Translations under genes and position numbers: made by a program
Assembly: GCA_017554305.1 (NCBI GenBank)
Contig: JAFZIN010000032.1
Span: forward strand, 1-64,000
From: Bacteroidales bacterium
GTDB taxonomy: Bacteria > Bacteroidota > Bacteroidia > Bacteroidales > UBA932
Direction: 5' to 3'
Length of the DNA: 64,000 bases
Notes under the pieces: generated by a model
The model's input: the letters and a program-made list of their open reading frames with translations, nothing else
Database searches by the model: none
Told to the model about the DNA's origin: nothing
Shown: positions 1 to 9,542 of the stretch, piece by piece
How positions within the stretch are numbered: position 1 is the stretch's first letter
How the letters are laid out: the number at the start of each line of letters is the position of its first letter

Positions 1-6
1 ACCCGC

Positions 7-2643
7 TTATGCTTCTTTTGTGACGGACCTCTTCTTTATGGAAAGAGCAATTGCTCCTGCTATTAGGATTAGCAGAAGCAGTGATGCGTAGAGTGAGTAT
101 TTCTCTCCTTTGATGAAGCTCTCCGGCTGGAAGGTAAAGGTTATATCTCCCTCTCCCGCAGGAACCACTGCTCCTCTTAAAACCCAGTTAGCCTGGAAGA
201 TATCCAGTTCACTCTCTTTGCCGTCTGCCTCTTTTACAACAGCTTTCCAACCCGGATAGTAAACCTCACTGAACAGTGCAACGCTTGGTTTTCCTACAGA
301 GTAATGGTAGACAAGTTTATTAGGGGCGTAGCTTGTAAGGCTTATCATTTTCACCTCTCCGCTATTCTCGGAATCTTTTGCGGCATCTGTGTTATCTTTT
401 GGTTTATTGCCATTTGCGGCAGTTGCACCTGATGCGGCTTCTGCAGTAGCACCTGAAAAGGCTTCTGTGCCGGCCCTCTTCTCTGCTGCAAAGCCCTTCA
501 GAGCTCCCTCAAATTTCTTGTTAACGATTGCAGTGCTGTGCGGATCAATTTCTCCAAGTTTTTCAATCTCTTCGTTTGCATTTTCCACAACAGCAACACT
601 GTCTGCAAACCAGCAATTACCTAAAGCGTAAGAGTTTACAATTGGTGCGCTCTCTCCATTTACAATAATATAACGGGTGTTGAGCATACTCAAAACAGGA
701 TGGTATGTAATGGCTGAGGCGGCCTCGTCCAACGTTGTTACACCCTGGAGTTCAGAGCCCATCTGAGTTATCTCCTTTCTGATGTAACGGTCTATCAAAT
801 CCTGGTAACGCTGCAGCTTTGCAGGCGAGTATCCGCCAATGGTCTTATGATGATAAGAGATGTATGCGTTGTTGAAAGGATCTACCGTAAGATCCAGAAC
901 CCTGTAGTTTGGATCCTTGTCAGATTCTTTAAGGAATGTATCTACCGGACGGGCATTTAGAACGCTTGTAAACTCCTGCTGTGTAACAAAATGTGAAGAA
1001 TTAAGATAACGCTTGTCTGCGCTCCACAAATCTATTCCAACAAGCAGAATAAGAGCCGCCGTAGCGTAGCAAACTTTCATCTTCTTGTTAAATGATAACC
1101 ATATTACAAGAGCTGCAAGAAGTATGAAAGCAAGAGAACGGAAAGCATCTGCTTTAAGCAGCGCCGCTCTGTCTTGAGTTAATGTTGCAACAAGTTCCTT
1201 AGGAAGTTGAGCGTCTGCACCTCCGGAAAAGTTTCCTGCAAGTGACGGTACAAGGCAGAAAATCAGAGAGAAACCGCCTGTTATACCCAAAGCCCAAAGC
1301 AGAGATTTCTTTGCCGCCGCTTTCTCTAAAGTGTAAAACTTATCCAGTGCCAGTATGGCAAGAATAGGAACCGTTACCTGCAAAATCACAAGAATCATAG
1401 ATACGGTTCTGAACTTGTTGTACAGCGGCATATAGTTGAAAAAGAAGCGTGTAGGAGCCATAAAATGATAACCCCAGGAGAGCACAACAGCAAGCAGTGA
1501 TACAAATACAATCCACCATTTTACTCCGCCCTTAACCACAAAAAGTCCTAATACAAAGAGAAATATGCAGATTGCACCAAGATACATAGGGCCTGCGGTA
1601 AAAGCCTGCGGTCCCCAGTAGAGCGGCATCTGTGATAAAAACTTCTCCGCCTCGTATGAAGGATAGTTGTACTGCTCCGTAAGCAACTTGTAGGTTGCGG
1701 AAGATGAGGAGAGCTTGCCTGCAGATGCACCTCCGTTAAAGTTAGGAATCAGAAGGTTAGGAGTCTCCTCCACTCCGTAAGACCACTGGGTTGCATACTC
1801 CAGATCCAAACCGGAGCGGCTCTTTTCTCCCGTTGTTGCAGCACTGTTATCTGTAAGTTCCGTACCGCCTCTCATTGTGTACTTGCCGTACTCGTATGTT
1901 GGCCAGAGATGGTTGATGTTTGCAGCAACACCCAAAAGTCCGGCCACCAGAACCACAAGAGAAATTTTAAAGAACTTGCCAAAGCCCTTCTCTTTAATTG
2001 CCTTAATAAGTTGCCAGATTACATAGCCCGCAACTATAATTGCCAGGTAGTAAGTGATTTGCGGATGGTTAGCCTTAACCTGAAAACTCAGCGCAAGACC
2101 AAACAGCGCAGCACCCAAATATGACCCCTTCCTGTATGCATAAACCAGCGCCGCAATAACCCAAGGCATAAAGGCAATAGCCATCATTTTGGTGTTGTGC
2201 CCCACCTGAATAATCTGCATATTGTACGAACAGAAGGCCACCGCAATTGCACCAAGTATTGCAAGATATATGTTCACCCCAAAAGCAAGGAACATTAAGA
2301 AGGCTCCTATCATACAGACAATCAGATAACTGGCAGGGCGCTGTCCTATAAAGAGAACATCATAAAGATACTTTGTAAAATCTCCGTGATACTTTACAGA
2401 GATGGTAGTTGCCGGCATTCCGGAGAACATGGAGTTGGTCCAATAGGTAGGATCATTCGGATGAGCGTCATTCCAATCTACAATCTCATGGCTCATACCC
2501 TTCCAACTGGATATATCTGACTGATTTACAACCTTTCCGCTCAGTGTATACGGTGCATACGCATACCCAATTACTATAAATCCAACAATTGCAAGTACAT
2601 ACGGAATCAACTTCCTAAAAACATTGCTTTTCCTTTCCTCCAT
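7..2643 (-). CDS. YfhO-family integral membrane protein
   Basis: A polytopic inner-membrane protein of 878 residues. It has an N-terminal membrane helix, a first extracytoplasmic loop with the family-typical WTNSMFSGMPA stretch near residue 70, then about ten further hydrophobic segments, a soluble C-terminal part and a last helix before a basic tail. YfhO proteins are thought to act in cell-surface glycosylation (in Firmicutes, lipoteichoic acid glycosylation); the substrate in Bacteroidota is not known. An Ala/Gly/Asn/Lys/Asp-rich linker near residues 730-765 looks like a low-complexity insertion. The next gene on the same strand encodes a glycosyltransferase, which fits a surface-glycan role. 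Family call is firm; function is inferred. Confidence 0.85.
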   Translation of the reverse strand: MEERKSNVFRKLIPYVLAIVGFIVIGYAYAPYTLSGKVVNQSDISSWKGMSHEIVDWNDAHPNDPTYWTNSMFSGMPATTISVKYHGDFTKYLYDVLFIGQRPASYLIVCMIGAFLMFLAFGVNIYLAILGAIAVAFCSYNMQIIQVGHNTKMMAIAFMPWVIAALVYAYRKGSYLGAALFGLALSFQVKANHPQITYYLAIIVAGYVIWQLIKAIKEKGFGKFFKISLVVLVAGLLGVAANINHLWPTYEYGKYTMRGGTELTDNSAATTGEKSRSGLDLEYATQWSYGVEETPNLLIPNFNGGASAGKLSSSSATYKLLTEQYNYPSYEAEKFLSQMPLYWGPQAFTAGPMYLGAICIFLFVLGLFVVKGGVKWWIVFVSLLAVVLSWGYHFMAPTRFFFNYMPLYNKFRTVSMILVILQVTVPILAILALDKFYTLEKAAAKKSLLWALGITGGFSLIFCLVPSLAGNFSGGADAQLPKELVATLTQDRAALLKADAFRSLAFILLAALVIWLSFNKKMKVCYATAALILLVGIDLWSADKRYLNSSHFVTQQEFTSVLNARPVDTFLKESDKDPNYRVLDLTVDPFNNAYISYHHKTIGGYSPAKLQRYQDLIDRYIRKEITQMGSELQGVTTLDEAASAITYHPVLSMLNTRYIIVNGESAPIVNSYALGNCWFADSVAVVENANEEIEKLGEIDPHSTAIVNKKFEGALKGFAAEKRAGTEAFSGATAEAASGATAANGNKPKDNTDAAKDSENSGEVKMISLTSYAPNKLVYHYSVGKPSVALFSEVYYPGWKAVVKEADGKESELDIFQANWVLRGAVVPAGEGDITFTFQPESFIKGEKYSLYASLLLLILIAGAIALSIKKRSVTKEA

Positions 2644-2762
2644 ATTCTCAAATTTTACTCTTTAACTATAACTTTCTTTCTATCAGTTATTTTAGTTTAT
2701 CTTATCTTTCTCCCGACAGATTTCTTACTTAACCCTTTTCTCTTTTTCCGCAATCCTACTTC

Positions 2763-4151
2763 TTATTTTCTGCTTATTTCATCAAGCAGTTTTGCCAACT
2801 GTTCCGTGGTCTTTACACGTGAATACTTTTCAACTGCAGAGTTATTGCCGGCCTCTGCAGAACCCATCTCTGAGCCCTCGGCAGCAGGCTTGGAAACAGC
2901 TGAGCAATAATCCTTTACAAAGCCCCTCATAATGGCCTCTATTGCCTCTCCGTCATCAAACTCCGCCATCTTTCCGCGGCCGGTTTCTTTAAGTATCCGT
3001 CCCAAATCTCCGTTAACCGGACCAAAGGCAAATATCTCTCCCTTGCAGGCAATATACTCGTAAAATTTACCCGTTAAAATTGCAGCGGACTCCTTCTCTT
3101 TTCTAAGCGGAAGCAGAAGAACATTGGCCCTCATCTGCCATCCAATACTCTCAAGATGCGGAACATATCCATACTGCGTGTAGTAACTCTCAAGCCCTGA
3201 GGCCTTAATCTCCTCAGCTACGCAACTATCTGTCTGGCCCATAGTTACAATCTTGAGTCTGGAAGCAAACTCGCTGTTCTCAGTAACCATCTTTCCCAGA
3301 ACCGGCCACAAAAGATCAGGGTCTGCACTCTTTGGAAGAAGCCCAGTGTGAACAATTACAAATTTACCCTCACACTCTCTGTCTATTCTCTCTTTAATCT
3401 CTTTTAAGGCCGGACGTTTTTCAGTTGAAAAATCATCCGGATCAAAACCGTTGGTAACAACCTCAACCTTCCCGGCAAACTCCGCATACTCTCCCGTTGA
3501 AAACTCTTCCTTCATCTTGTCAGAAACCACCACAACTTTATCTGCACAACTCAGCACACCTCTTTCCAAAGTCTGATGCTTCTTTAAAGAGGAGGCGCTA
3601 AGCCCAAGATGTTTGAAGTAGAATATTTTTGTCCACGGATCTCTGAAGTCTGCCAGATGGGGGATGTTGAACTTTTTGTGCAGAGCCTGAGCAATCAGGT
3701 GCATTGAATGGGGCGGGCCGGTGCTCACCACCGCATCAAACCGCTCCCCCTCCTTAATCAAGCCGGAAAGGAACCTTACGGACGGTCTAACCCACCACAC
3801 TCTTGGGTCCGGAATGAACCAGTTGCCCCTAATGTGCATGGAGAGTTTCTTAAGGAAGCCGCCCCCATCGGAAGAGATAATGTTGGCCTCAATCTTCTCT
3901 CCCTTTTTCTTTCCAGACAGTATCTTGTAGAACTTATAAGGTTCTGTAATTTTGCGCTTTATAACTTTTATGTCCGCCCTTATGTCCGCCTCCAGGGAGG
4001 GGTCAATGGAGTTGACATCGGGGTTCAGAGGGGTATATATTACCGGCTCCCAACCGTACATTGAGAGATACTTGGAGGCCTTGAGCCACCTCTGCACTCC
4101 GCTTCCTCCGGAAGGTGGCCAGTAATATGTAATTATCAGAACCCTCTTCAT
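2763..4151 (-). CDS. Glycosyltransferase, GT4-like, cytoplasmic
   Basis: A protein of 462 residues with a GT-B style layout. The start, MKRVLIITYYWPPSGGSGVQR, holds the glycine-rich N-terminal loop seen in family 4 glycosyltransferases. The middle has an acceptor-side VSTGPPHSMH stretch and the donor half has VIVHTGLLPKSADPD and LTGKFYEYIACKG, the latter matching the usual sugar-nucleotide binding region. A Glu/Ser/Gly/Ala-rich insertion (about residues 415-440) lies just before the C-terminal helix. It lies 2 nt from the downstream lipoprotein gene and 119 bp from yfhO, all on the same strand. The likely role is transfer of a sugar to a lipid-linked or surface glycan; donor and acceptor cannot be told from sequence. 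Confidence 0.82.
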   Translation of the reverse strand: MKRVLIITYYWPPSGGSGVQRWLKASKYLSMYGWEPVIYTPLNPDVNSIDPSLEADIRADIKVIKRKITEPYKFYKILSGKKKGEKIEANIISSDGGGFLKKLSMHIRGNWFIPDPRVWWVRPSVRFLSGLIKEGERFDAVVSTGPPHSMHLIAQALHKKFNIPHLADFRDPWTKIFYFKHLGLSASSLKKHQTLERGVLSCADKVVVVSDKMKEEFSTGEYAEFAGKVEVVTNGFDPDDFSTEKRPALKEIKERIDRECEGKFVIVHTGLLPKSADPDLLWPVLGKMVTENSEFASRLKIVTMGQTDSCVAEEIKASGLESYYTQYGYVPHLESIGWQMRANVLLLPLRKEKESAAILTGKFYEYIACKGEIFAFGPVNGDLGRILKETGRGKMAEFDDGEAIEAIMRGFVKDYCSAVSKPAAEGSEMGSAEAGNNSAVEKYSRVKTTEQLAKLLDEISRK

Positions 4152-4152
4152 T

Positions 4153-5400
4153 CTATTTGTCTGCCTCTGTACCCTTAATCAAGTTCTGATAGAGGCAATT
4201 TACAACGCGGTTATGAACAGCCATAAAGCCACGCTCACGCTTGCCTGAGCAGCCGTTGGTCATAGAGACAATACCAAAGGTTCTCTCCTTATTCCAGAGC
4301 ATAATAGTATAAACTCCGTACGCGCCGCCGGTGTGGCCAACCATTGTTTTGCCAGGGATAATATCCTTGTTGTTCCAGAGAGCAAATCCGTAGTAAACAG
4401 GCTCGCCGCCCTCAAATCCCTCTTCCGTGCCGGTCTCAGTAAAGCGGCTCTGCATAAGGAGGGCGCTCTGGCTTCCCAGAACCTTTGCTCCGTTGGCAGC
4501 GGTTCCCAATCCCATGTGCATCTGCATAACCTTAGCTAATCCAACCGGATTAATCTTCATTCCGCCGGTAGGTGAGAAGATAGGGGTTGAGTAACCAAAC
4601 TCGTACTCTGCAATCTCCTTTGTTCTAGGAGCGTAAGCCTCTTTCTGCTCTTCCCATTTACCCTCACTGTCTTTCTCATAGAGAGATACAAACTTTGTAG
4701 AATCCAAACTTGCAACCCAGTAACCTGCATAGTCAATGCCTACAGGTTTAAGAACGTTGTTAACAACATACTGGTCAAAACGGATTTTGCTGACTCTCTC
4801 TATAATAGTTCCCAGGGTGTTGTAACCCAGGTTGCAGTACTCGTACTGAGTACCAGGACGGTAATCGTTATAAGACTTTGCAAAGTCTGCATTCTTCTCC
4901 GGATTAATAACATCCAGCTTAAAGTATCCGCCCGCATCGTTCAAAGATGAGGTGTGTGAAAGCAGCATGTAAGGAGTAATCTTTACATCCGGAAACTTAG
5001 GGTTTCTTACCTTAAATCCAACAAGATCACTTACATCCGCATCCAAATCCAGAGCGCCCTTCTCCACCAGCTGCATAATAGATGTAGCGGTAAAAGATTT
5101 TGAGATGGAAGCAATGCGGAAGAGATCATCCTCTGCCAGAGGAGTCTGATTCTCAAGGTTTTTGTAACCCCAACTGTTTTTGTATACAATCTCGTCTCCC
5201 TTTACAACGGCAACGCCCAATCCAATGACGTCCAAATCTGCCATAATTTTCTCTATACCCTTGTCTATACCCTCTGTGTAGAGGACCTCTTCAACGGGCT
5301 GAGTTTCTTTGTTTTCCTTAGCAGTGTTGCAGGAAACAAGAGCCGTCATTCCAATAGCCAAAGCTATGACGGCAACTGATGAATAAGTAGAAATTTTCAT
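4153..5400 (-). CDS. Serine beta-lactamase/esterase-like lipoprotein (class C fold)
   Basis: A 415-residue exported lipoprotein: signal peptide with lipobox LVSC near residue 24. The penicillin-binding/beta-lactamase-like fold is shown by the SxxK motif (SISK, about residue 98), the second motif YCN in YEYCNLGYN (usually YxN) and the third motif HTGG near residue 355. The family covers D-aminopeptidases, esterases and class C beta-lactamases. The length and the domain mix do not point to a resistance enzyme, so a peptidoglycan-related or esterase role is more likely. Its start lies 53 bp from the divergent mutS, and a TATATTTG -7 box on this strand (5419-5426) precedes it. Confidence 0.83.
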   Translation of the reverse strand: MKISTYSSVAVIALAIGMTALVSCNTAKENKETQPVEEVLYTEGIDKGIEKIMADLDVIGLGVAVVKGDEIVYKNSWGYKNLENQTPLAEDDLFRIASISKSFTATSIMQLVEKGALDLDADVSDLVGFKVRNPKFPDVKITPYMLLSHTSSLNDAGGYFKLDVINPEKNADFAKSYNDYRPGTQYEYCNLGYNTLGTIIERVSKIRFDQYVVNNVLKPVGIDYAGYWVASLDSTKFVSLYEKDSEGKWEEQKEAYAPRTKEIAEYEFGYSTPIFSPTGGMKINPVGLAKVMQMHMGLGTAANGAKVLGSQSALLMQSRFTETGTEEGFEGGEPVYYGFALWNNKDIIPGKTMVGHTGGAYGVYTIMLWNKERTFGIVSMTNGCSGKRERGFMAVHNRVVNCLYQNLIKGTEADK

Positions 5401-5418
5401 ACAAATTGTGAATTTTTA

Positions 5419-5426
5419 CAAATATA
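5419..5426 (-). promoter_or_regulatory. -7 promoter box of the beta-lactamase-like gene
   Basis: The reverse strand reads TATATTTG, matching the Bacteroidota -7 consensus TAnnTTTG, about 20 nt before the start at 5400. No good -33 TTTG is seen at the expected distance. Confidence 0.5.
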
Positions 5427-5441
5427 GGAAAAGATAAATGC

Positions 5442-5449
5442 TAATTTTG
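5442..5449 (+). promoter_or_regulatory. -7 promoter box of mutS, near-leaderless
   Basis: TAATTTTG matches TAnnTTTG and ends only 4 nt before the mutS ATG at 5454. If used, the transcript would begin at or beside the start codon. The -33 element is weak. Confidence 0.5.
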
Positions 5450-5453
5450 CATT

Positions 5454-8117
5454 ATGGGAGAGAGAAATCTTAATACACCGTTAATGAAGCAGTATGTGCA
5501 GTTCAAAGCACAGTACCCGGAGGCACTCCTGCTAATGAGAGTGGGAGACTTTTATGAGGCCTACGGGGAGGATGCCCTTACGGTGAGTAAGGTCCTTGGA
5601 ATAGTTCTTACCAAACGTTCCAACGGAGTGCCGGACTCCGTAGAACTTTGCGGATTTCCTCACCACTCTCTGGAAAACTATCTTCCACGGTTGGTCCGTG
5701 CCGGTTACAAGGTTGCAGTGTGTGACCAGCTGGAAGACCCCAAGATGACCAAAACCATTGTAAAGCGCGGAGTTACAGAACTCGTTACCCCGGGCGTTGC
5801 CTACAACAACGATATTCTGGAGCAGGGCCGCAACAACTATCTGGCATCCTTTGTCTTTGAGGGCAAGGAGGCCGGCGCCGCCTTTTTGGATGTCTCCACC
5901 GGAAGTTTCAAAGTTGCACAGGGCGGGCTGGATTTTATGGATCTGCTGCTTACGGATATGGCTCCCGGTGAGATTCTCATTTCCAAGGGCTTTGAACCCG
6001 GCTTCAAGAAACAGTTTGGAGAGAAATGGTACCTCACCCCAATGGACGAGTGGGCTTTTGTGGAGGAGGCCTGCTTTGATAAACTTGAGAAACAGTTTGG
6101 TGCAAAGGCACTTAAGGGGTTTGGTATTGAGAAGATGCGCCTTGCAAAAATTGCCGCCGGCGCCATACTCTTCTACCTCCAGCAGAATAGAATATCAGAT
6201 ATTGCCAGCTTTGACGCCGTCACCATCAAAGGCCAGAGCGGCACATTCCATATCAACTCCATTTCCCGCATAGACCGAGGCAACTTTGTCTGGTTAGACC
6301 GCTTCACTATCAAGAATTTGGAGATTTTTAACTCTTTTTCTCCCGATGGTGTATCTCTTATGGATGTGGTAAATCACACCTCTTCACCAATGGGCGAGCG
6401 TATGCTCCGTTCGTGGCTTGCAATGCCGCTTATAGATGCGGAGCAGATAGAGAAAAGATATGATGCGGTTGAGTTCTTTGCAAAGGATGATGAACTCCGC
6501 TCTCAACTGATGGAACATATTGACAGCGTGGGAGATGTGGAGAGAATACTTGCGCGCTGCTCAACCGGAAAGATAATGCCGAGAGAGATGGTGCAGCTGA
6601 GGCGTTCTCTTTCAAATATGCAACCTATCGCGGAGTTAATAAGAGAGAAAGGCGGTGAGCAGCAGCTAGTTGCAAAGGTTCCGGCAATGAGCGGGTTCTT
6701 TAAAGACCTTGCAGAATATAGCGCTTTGGATAAGCTGATTGGGAGTAAGCTGATAGATAATCCGGCAGCGCAATTCGGTAAGGGTGATATAATTGCAGCG
6801 GATGTAGATGAGCAGTTGGATTCGCTCAGAAAAATTTCCAGAGAGGGAAAAGATTACCTTCTGGAGCTGCAACAAAGGGAGAGCCAGAAGACCGGAATTC
6901 CTTCACTCAAAGTTAGTTACAATAACGTATTCGGTTACTATCTTGAGGTCAGAAATACCTACAAAGCCAACGTTCCAGGTGACTGGATCAGAAAGCAGAC
7001 GCTTGTTTCTGCAGAGAGATATATAACTCCGGAACTCAAAGAGTATGAGGAGAAAATACTGGGTGCAGAGGAGAAGATTGTTCAACTGGAACAGAAGATT
7101 TTCTTAGATCTTGTTCTTGAGATTCAGAAGAGAATTCCTCTCATCCAAAAGTGCTGCATTGCAGTTTCCAATCTTGATTGTCTTGTTGGCTTTGCACACC
7201 TTGCCAAGAAGAACCATTACTGCCGTCCAAAGATGGACAACTCGCTTGAGATTGATATTAAAGAGGGGCGGCATCCGGTGCTTGAAACAAGGATGGCTCC
7301 GGGTGAAGAGTATGTTGCCAATGACCTGTTCTTATCTAATGAGGCTCAGCAGATTATAATACTTACCGGTCCTAATATGGCAGGTAAATCTGCACTGCTG
7401 CGTCAGACTGCTCTCATTGTTCTTCTGGCTCAGTGCGGCTCCTTTGTTCCGGCAAAGAGTGCGCGTATTGGAGTGGTTGATAAGATCTTCACAAGAGTGG
7501 GTGCATCAGATAACATTTCACAGGGTGAATCTACCTTTATGGTTGAGATGTTGGAGAGTGCCTCCATACTTCACAACCTCTCAGAGAGAAGCCTTGTTCT
7601 TTTGGATGAAATAGGAAGAGGAACCAGCACATTTGACGGTATGTCAATAGCATGGGCCATTGTGGAGTATCTGCACAACAACAGAAAGGCTCCCGCAAAG
7701 ACCATCTTTGCAACTCACTATCATGAACTTAACGAGCTTGAGAGTATATACCCAAGAGTTAAAAACTTCCATATTGAGGTTAAGGAATCGGGCAAGAATA
7801 TTGTCTTCCTCCGCAAGATGAAACGCGGCGGCGTTGCCCACAGTTTTGGTATTCACGTTGCCCGTCTGGCCGGTATGCCGGAAGAGGTATTAAACTCCGC
7901 AGAGAAGACGCTCCTAAAACTGGAAAAGCAGGAGAAACAGCGCCAGGCTTCCAATCCAAAAACGGAAGATCAGATGCAACTCTCCTTCTTCCAGTTGGAT
8001 GATCCAACCCTCTCCGCCATCAAGGCCAAACTTGAGGCCGCAGACCTCAACTCCATGACCCCGCTCTCCGCCTTTGACCTCCTCCGCTCCATGAAATCCG
8101 AACTCGGCCTGGATTAA
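5454..8117 (+). CDS. mutS: DNA mismatch repair protein MutS
   Basis: Full-length MutS1 of 887 residues; recognises mismatches and starts repair with MutL. The N-terminal mismatch-binding motif F-Y-E is at residues 33-35. The ABC-type ATPase at the C-terminal side has Walker A GPNMAGKSA (about residue 639, the Bacteroidota variant of GPNMGGKST), DEIGRGTSTFDG (about 718) and the TIFATHYHEL switch. The composite lever and clamp domains fill the middle, and the C-terminal tail follows the usual helix-turn-helix. It is transcribed alone, away from the beta-lactamase-like gene, and ends 14 bp before the convergent accessory lipoprotein gene, which marks the left edge of the accessory island. Confidence 0.98.
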   Translation: MGERNLNTPLMKQYVQFKAQYPEALLLMRVGDFYEAYGEDALTVSKVLGIVLTKRSNGVPDSVELCGFPHHSLENYLPRLVRAGYKVAVCDQLEDPKMTKTIVKRGVTELVTPGVAYNNDILEQGRNNYLASFVFEGKEAGAAFLDVSTGSFKVAQGGLDFMDLLLTDMAPGEILISKGFEPGFKKQFGEKWYLTPMDEWAFVEEACFDKLEKQFGAKALKGFGIEKMRLAKIAAGAILFYLQQNRISDIASFDAVTIKGQSGTFHINSISRIDRGNFVWLDRFTIKNLEIFNSFSPDGVSLMDVVNHTSSPMGERMLRSWLAMPLIDAEQIEKRYDAVEFFAKDDELRSQLMEHIDSVGDVERILARCSTGKIMPREMVQLRRSLSNMQPIAELIREKGGEQQLVAKVPAMSGFFKDLAEYSALDKLIGSKLIDNPAAQFGKGDIIAADVDEQLDSLRKISREGKDYLLELQQRESQKTGIPSLKVSYNNVFGYYLEVRNTYKANVPGDWIRKQTLVSAERYITPELKEYEEKILGAEEKIVQLEQKIFLDLVLEIQKRIPLIQKCCIAVSNLDCLVGFAHLAKKNHYCRPKMDNSLEIDIKEGRHPVLETRMAPGEEYVANDLFLSNEAQQIIILTGPNMAGKSALLRQTALIVLLAQCGSFVPAKSARIGVVDKIFTRVGASDNISQGESTFMVEMLESASILHNLSERSLVLLDEIGRGTSTFDGMSIAWAIVEYLHNNRKAPAKTIFATHYHELNELESIYPRVKNFHIEVKESGKNIVFLRKMKRGGVAHSFGIHVARLAGMPEEVLNSAEKTLLKLEKQEKQRQASNPKTEDQMQLSFFQLDDPTLSAIKAKLEAADLNSMTPLSAFDLLRSMKSELGLD

Positions 8118-8131
8118 GGCGTTCGATTGAG

Positions 8132-9529
8132 TTAGAAGCCGAGCACTGGCCTGACACTATGTATGTCCCCATTCGGGTCGTAGCTCCAATAGTCTTTGTA
8201 GAAGTACCACGAGCGGTAATCAGTATTCCACGTAGCAGACCAATATCGGCTTTGGCTAAATGCCGCGCCTCCGGCACCGGTGATATAGGCATTCACGTTG
8301 TCATCGTAAGTCTGGCCGTCCCAATAAGGAGCAGTCGAGCCGAGGTTGGTGAATATCACCTCGTAGTCGCTCTTCGGCGCCACGGCCCAGTTCGACACGG
8401 CGGTTGCGCCCAGCGCGGTGTAGCTCGTCAGCTTAACGCCGCGTGCGGCATCGTCTGGCAGCACCCTCAGCCTGGTGCCGGCGTAGGTGGGCCAGGCCCA
8501 GCTGAAGATGGCGTCCCACGTCTGCGGCGTAGCGTCCTGCAGGGCGAGAATAAGGCCGTGGCCTGTCTCGGTTACCTTACCCAGAATACCCACGGCGGTG
8601 CAGCCTGCGGGTACGGCGGTCTTAGCAGTGTGCAGATGGCCTGCGGCGCACACCACCTTGCCATAGTCAGACGAAGTGGCAGCACTCAGCAGCGGGTAGC
8701 TCGGAGCAGCACTCCTTGTTATGTTATAGATGTGGCCAGCTTCGAGCACTTTGCTGCTATTGACGAGGGTGATGGCATTGCCACCCACCGTCAAGGTGCA
8801 GTTGTTTAAGTCTTCTCCATAACTCAGGCCTATCGCAAATGTAGCATTGCCCGAACCGTCGGTTGTTACATTCTTATTAACCGTAGTTGTCGAATAACTA
8901 AACACCACAGCGACCTCAGTACTGGCCGATAAACCGGTGATGGTGAAGTTGAGGATGGCATTGCACGGAGTCAGGGTAAAGCCACTAGAATACGTATAAC
9001 AATACTCATAGCTGAGCTGCTCTACTCCAGCAGCCTTTGAAGTGGCAAAAGCGTTGTTATAATCGGAGCCTACGTATGCTGAATATGTACCTTCGTTTTC
9101 TAAAGTCAAAAAGTCATAGCTTTCGTAGCCGGCAGGCAGCAGCGTAGCTTGAGCACCACCATCTTGAGAGAGAAGTTCATCGACGGTGCCTGTCCACTCA
9201 GTTTGGGTAGTAATGGTGCCGCTGAATGTTCCGTCGGACACCCATGTCAGCGTGCCGGCAAAATTGTAATCACCTTCATGATATGAGCCCTCCACAAACA
9301 GCTTGTCTCCAGCGCTGAATTCAAGTTTCTTGGTTCCTTCGTTATACGAGGCGCGAGTGGTGCCGCCGTTGCCCTGACGGGTCACGTTGACGGTTACGGG
9401 CAGTTCATAGCCTTTCTTTACTATGTCCTCTTCTTGGACGGTGCTTTCTTTCTGGCAAGCGGTAGAGAAAAGCATGGCGGGCACGAGCATAGCCAGCGCC
9501 AATGCTTTGAAGATATTCTTTGTTTTCAT
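8132..9529 (-). CDS. Fimbrillin-like surface lipoprotein with C-terminal FISUMP/DUF1566-like domain
   Basis: A 465-residue predicted surface lipoprotein. The start at 9529 is chosen because it begins a clean signal peptide with lipobox STAC (about residue 25) 13 nt after the upstream microprotein stop; longer starts overlap that gene. The N-terminal half resembles fimbrillin-like proteins (repeated beta-strand segments, KLEFSAGDKLFV, LSASTEVAVVF). The last 40 residues (RYWSAT, then aromatic/Asp/Asn-rich residues, then SVRPVLGF) match the end of C-type-lectin-like FISUMP or DUF1566 domains. GC content and codon choice (GTC, CCG, GGC) appear to differ from neighbouring housekeeping genes, suggesting transfer. 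Likely role: pilus or surface-binding component; the ligand is unknown. It is translationally close to the microprotein at 9543. Confidence 0.75.
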   Translation of the reverse strand: MKTKNIFKALALAMLVPAMLFSTACQKESTVQEEDIVKKGYELPVTVNVTRQGNGGTTRASYNEGTKKLEFSAGDKLFVEGSYHEGDYNFAGTLTWVSDGTFSGTITTQTEWTGTVDELLSQDGGAQATLLPAGYESYDFLTLENEGTYSAYVGSDYNNAFATSKAAGVEQLSYEYCYTYSSGFTLTPCNAILNFTITGLSASTEVAVVFSYSTTTVNKNVTTDGSGNATFAIGLSYGEDLNNCTLTVGGNAITLVNSSKVLEAGHIYNITRSAAPSYPLLSAATSSDYGKVVCAAGHLHTAKTAVPAGCTAVGILGKVTETGHGLILALQDATPQTWDAIFSWAWPTYAGTRLRVLPDDAARGVKLTSYTALGATAVSNWAVAPKSDYEVIFTNLGSTAPYWDGQTYDDNVNAYITGAGGAAFSQSRYWSATWNTDYRSWYFYKDYWSYDPNGDIHSVRPVLGF

Positions 9530-9542
9530 TGCTCTTCTGTTT

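Noticed and set aside
4153-5400. Class C beta-lactamase resistance gene
   Set aside because: Only the general fold motifs (SxxK, YxN-like, HTG) are visible; these are shared by many esterases and peptidases, and nothing points to drug hydrolysis.
5797-6273. 158-codon frame inside mutS in another phase
   Set aside because: Arg/Ser/Pro-rich composition typical of a shifted frame within a real gene.
8159-8809. Long plus-strand reading frame (216 codons) opposite the FISUMP-like lipoprotein gene
   Set aside because: It lies antisense inside the lipoprotein coding region, has no recognisable motif, and follows from GC-rich third positions of the real gene.
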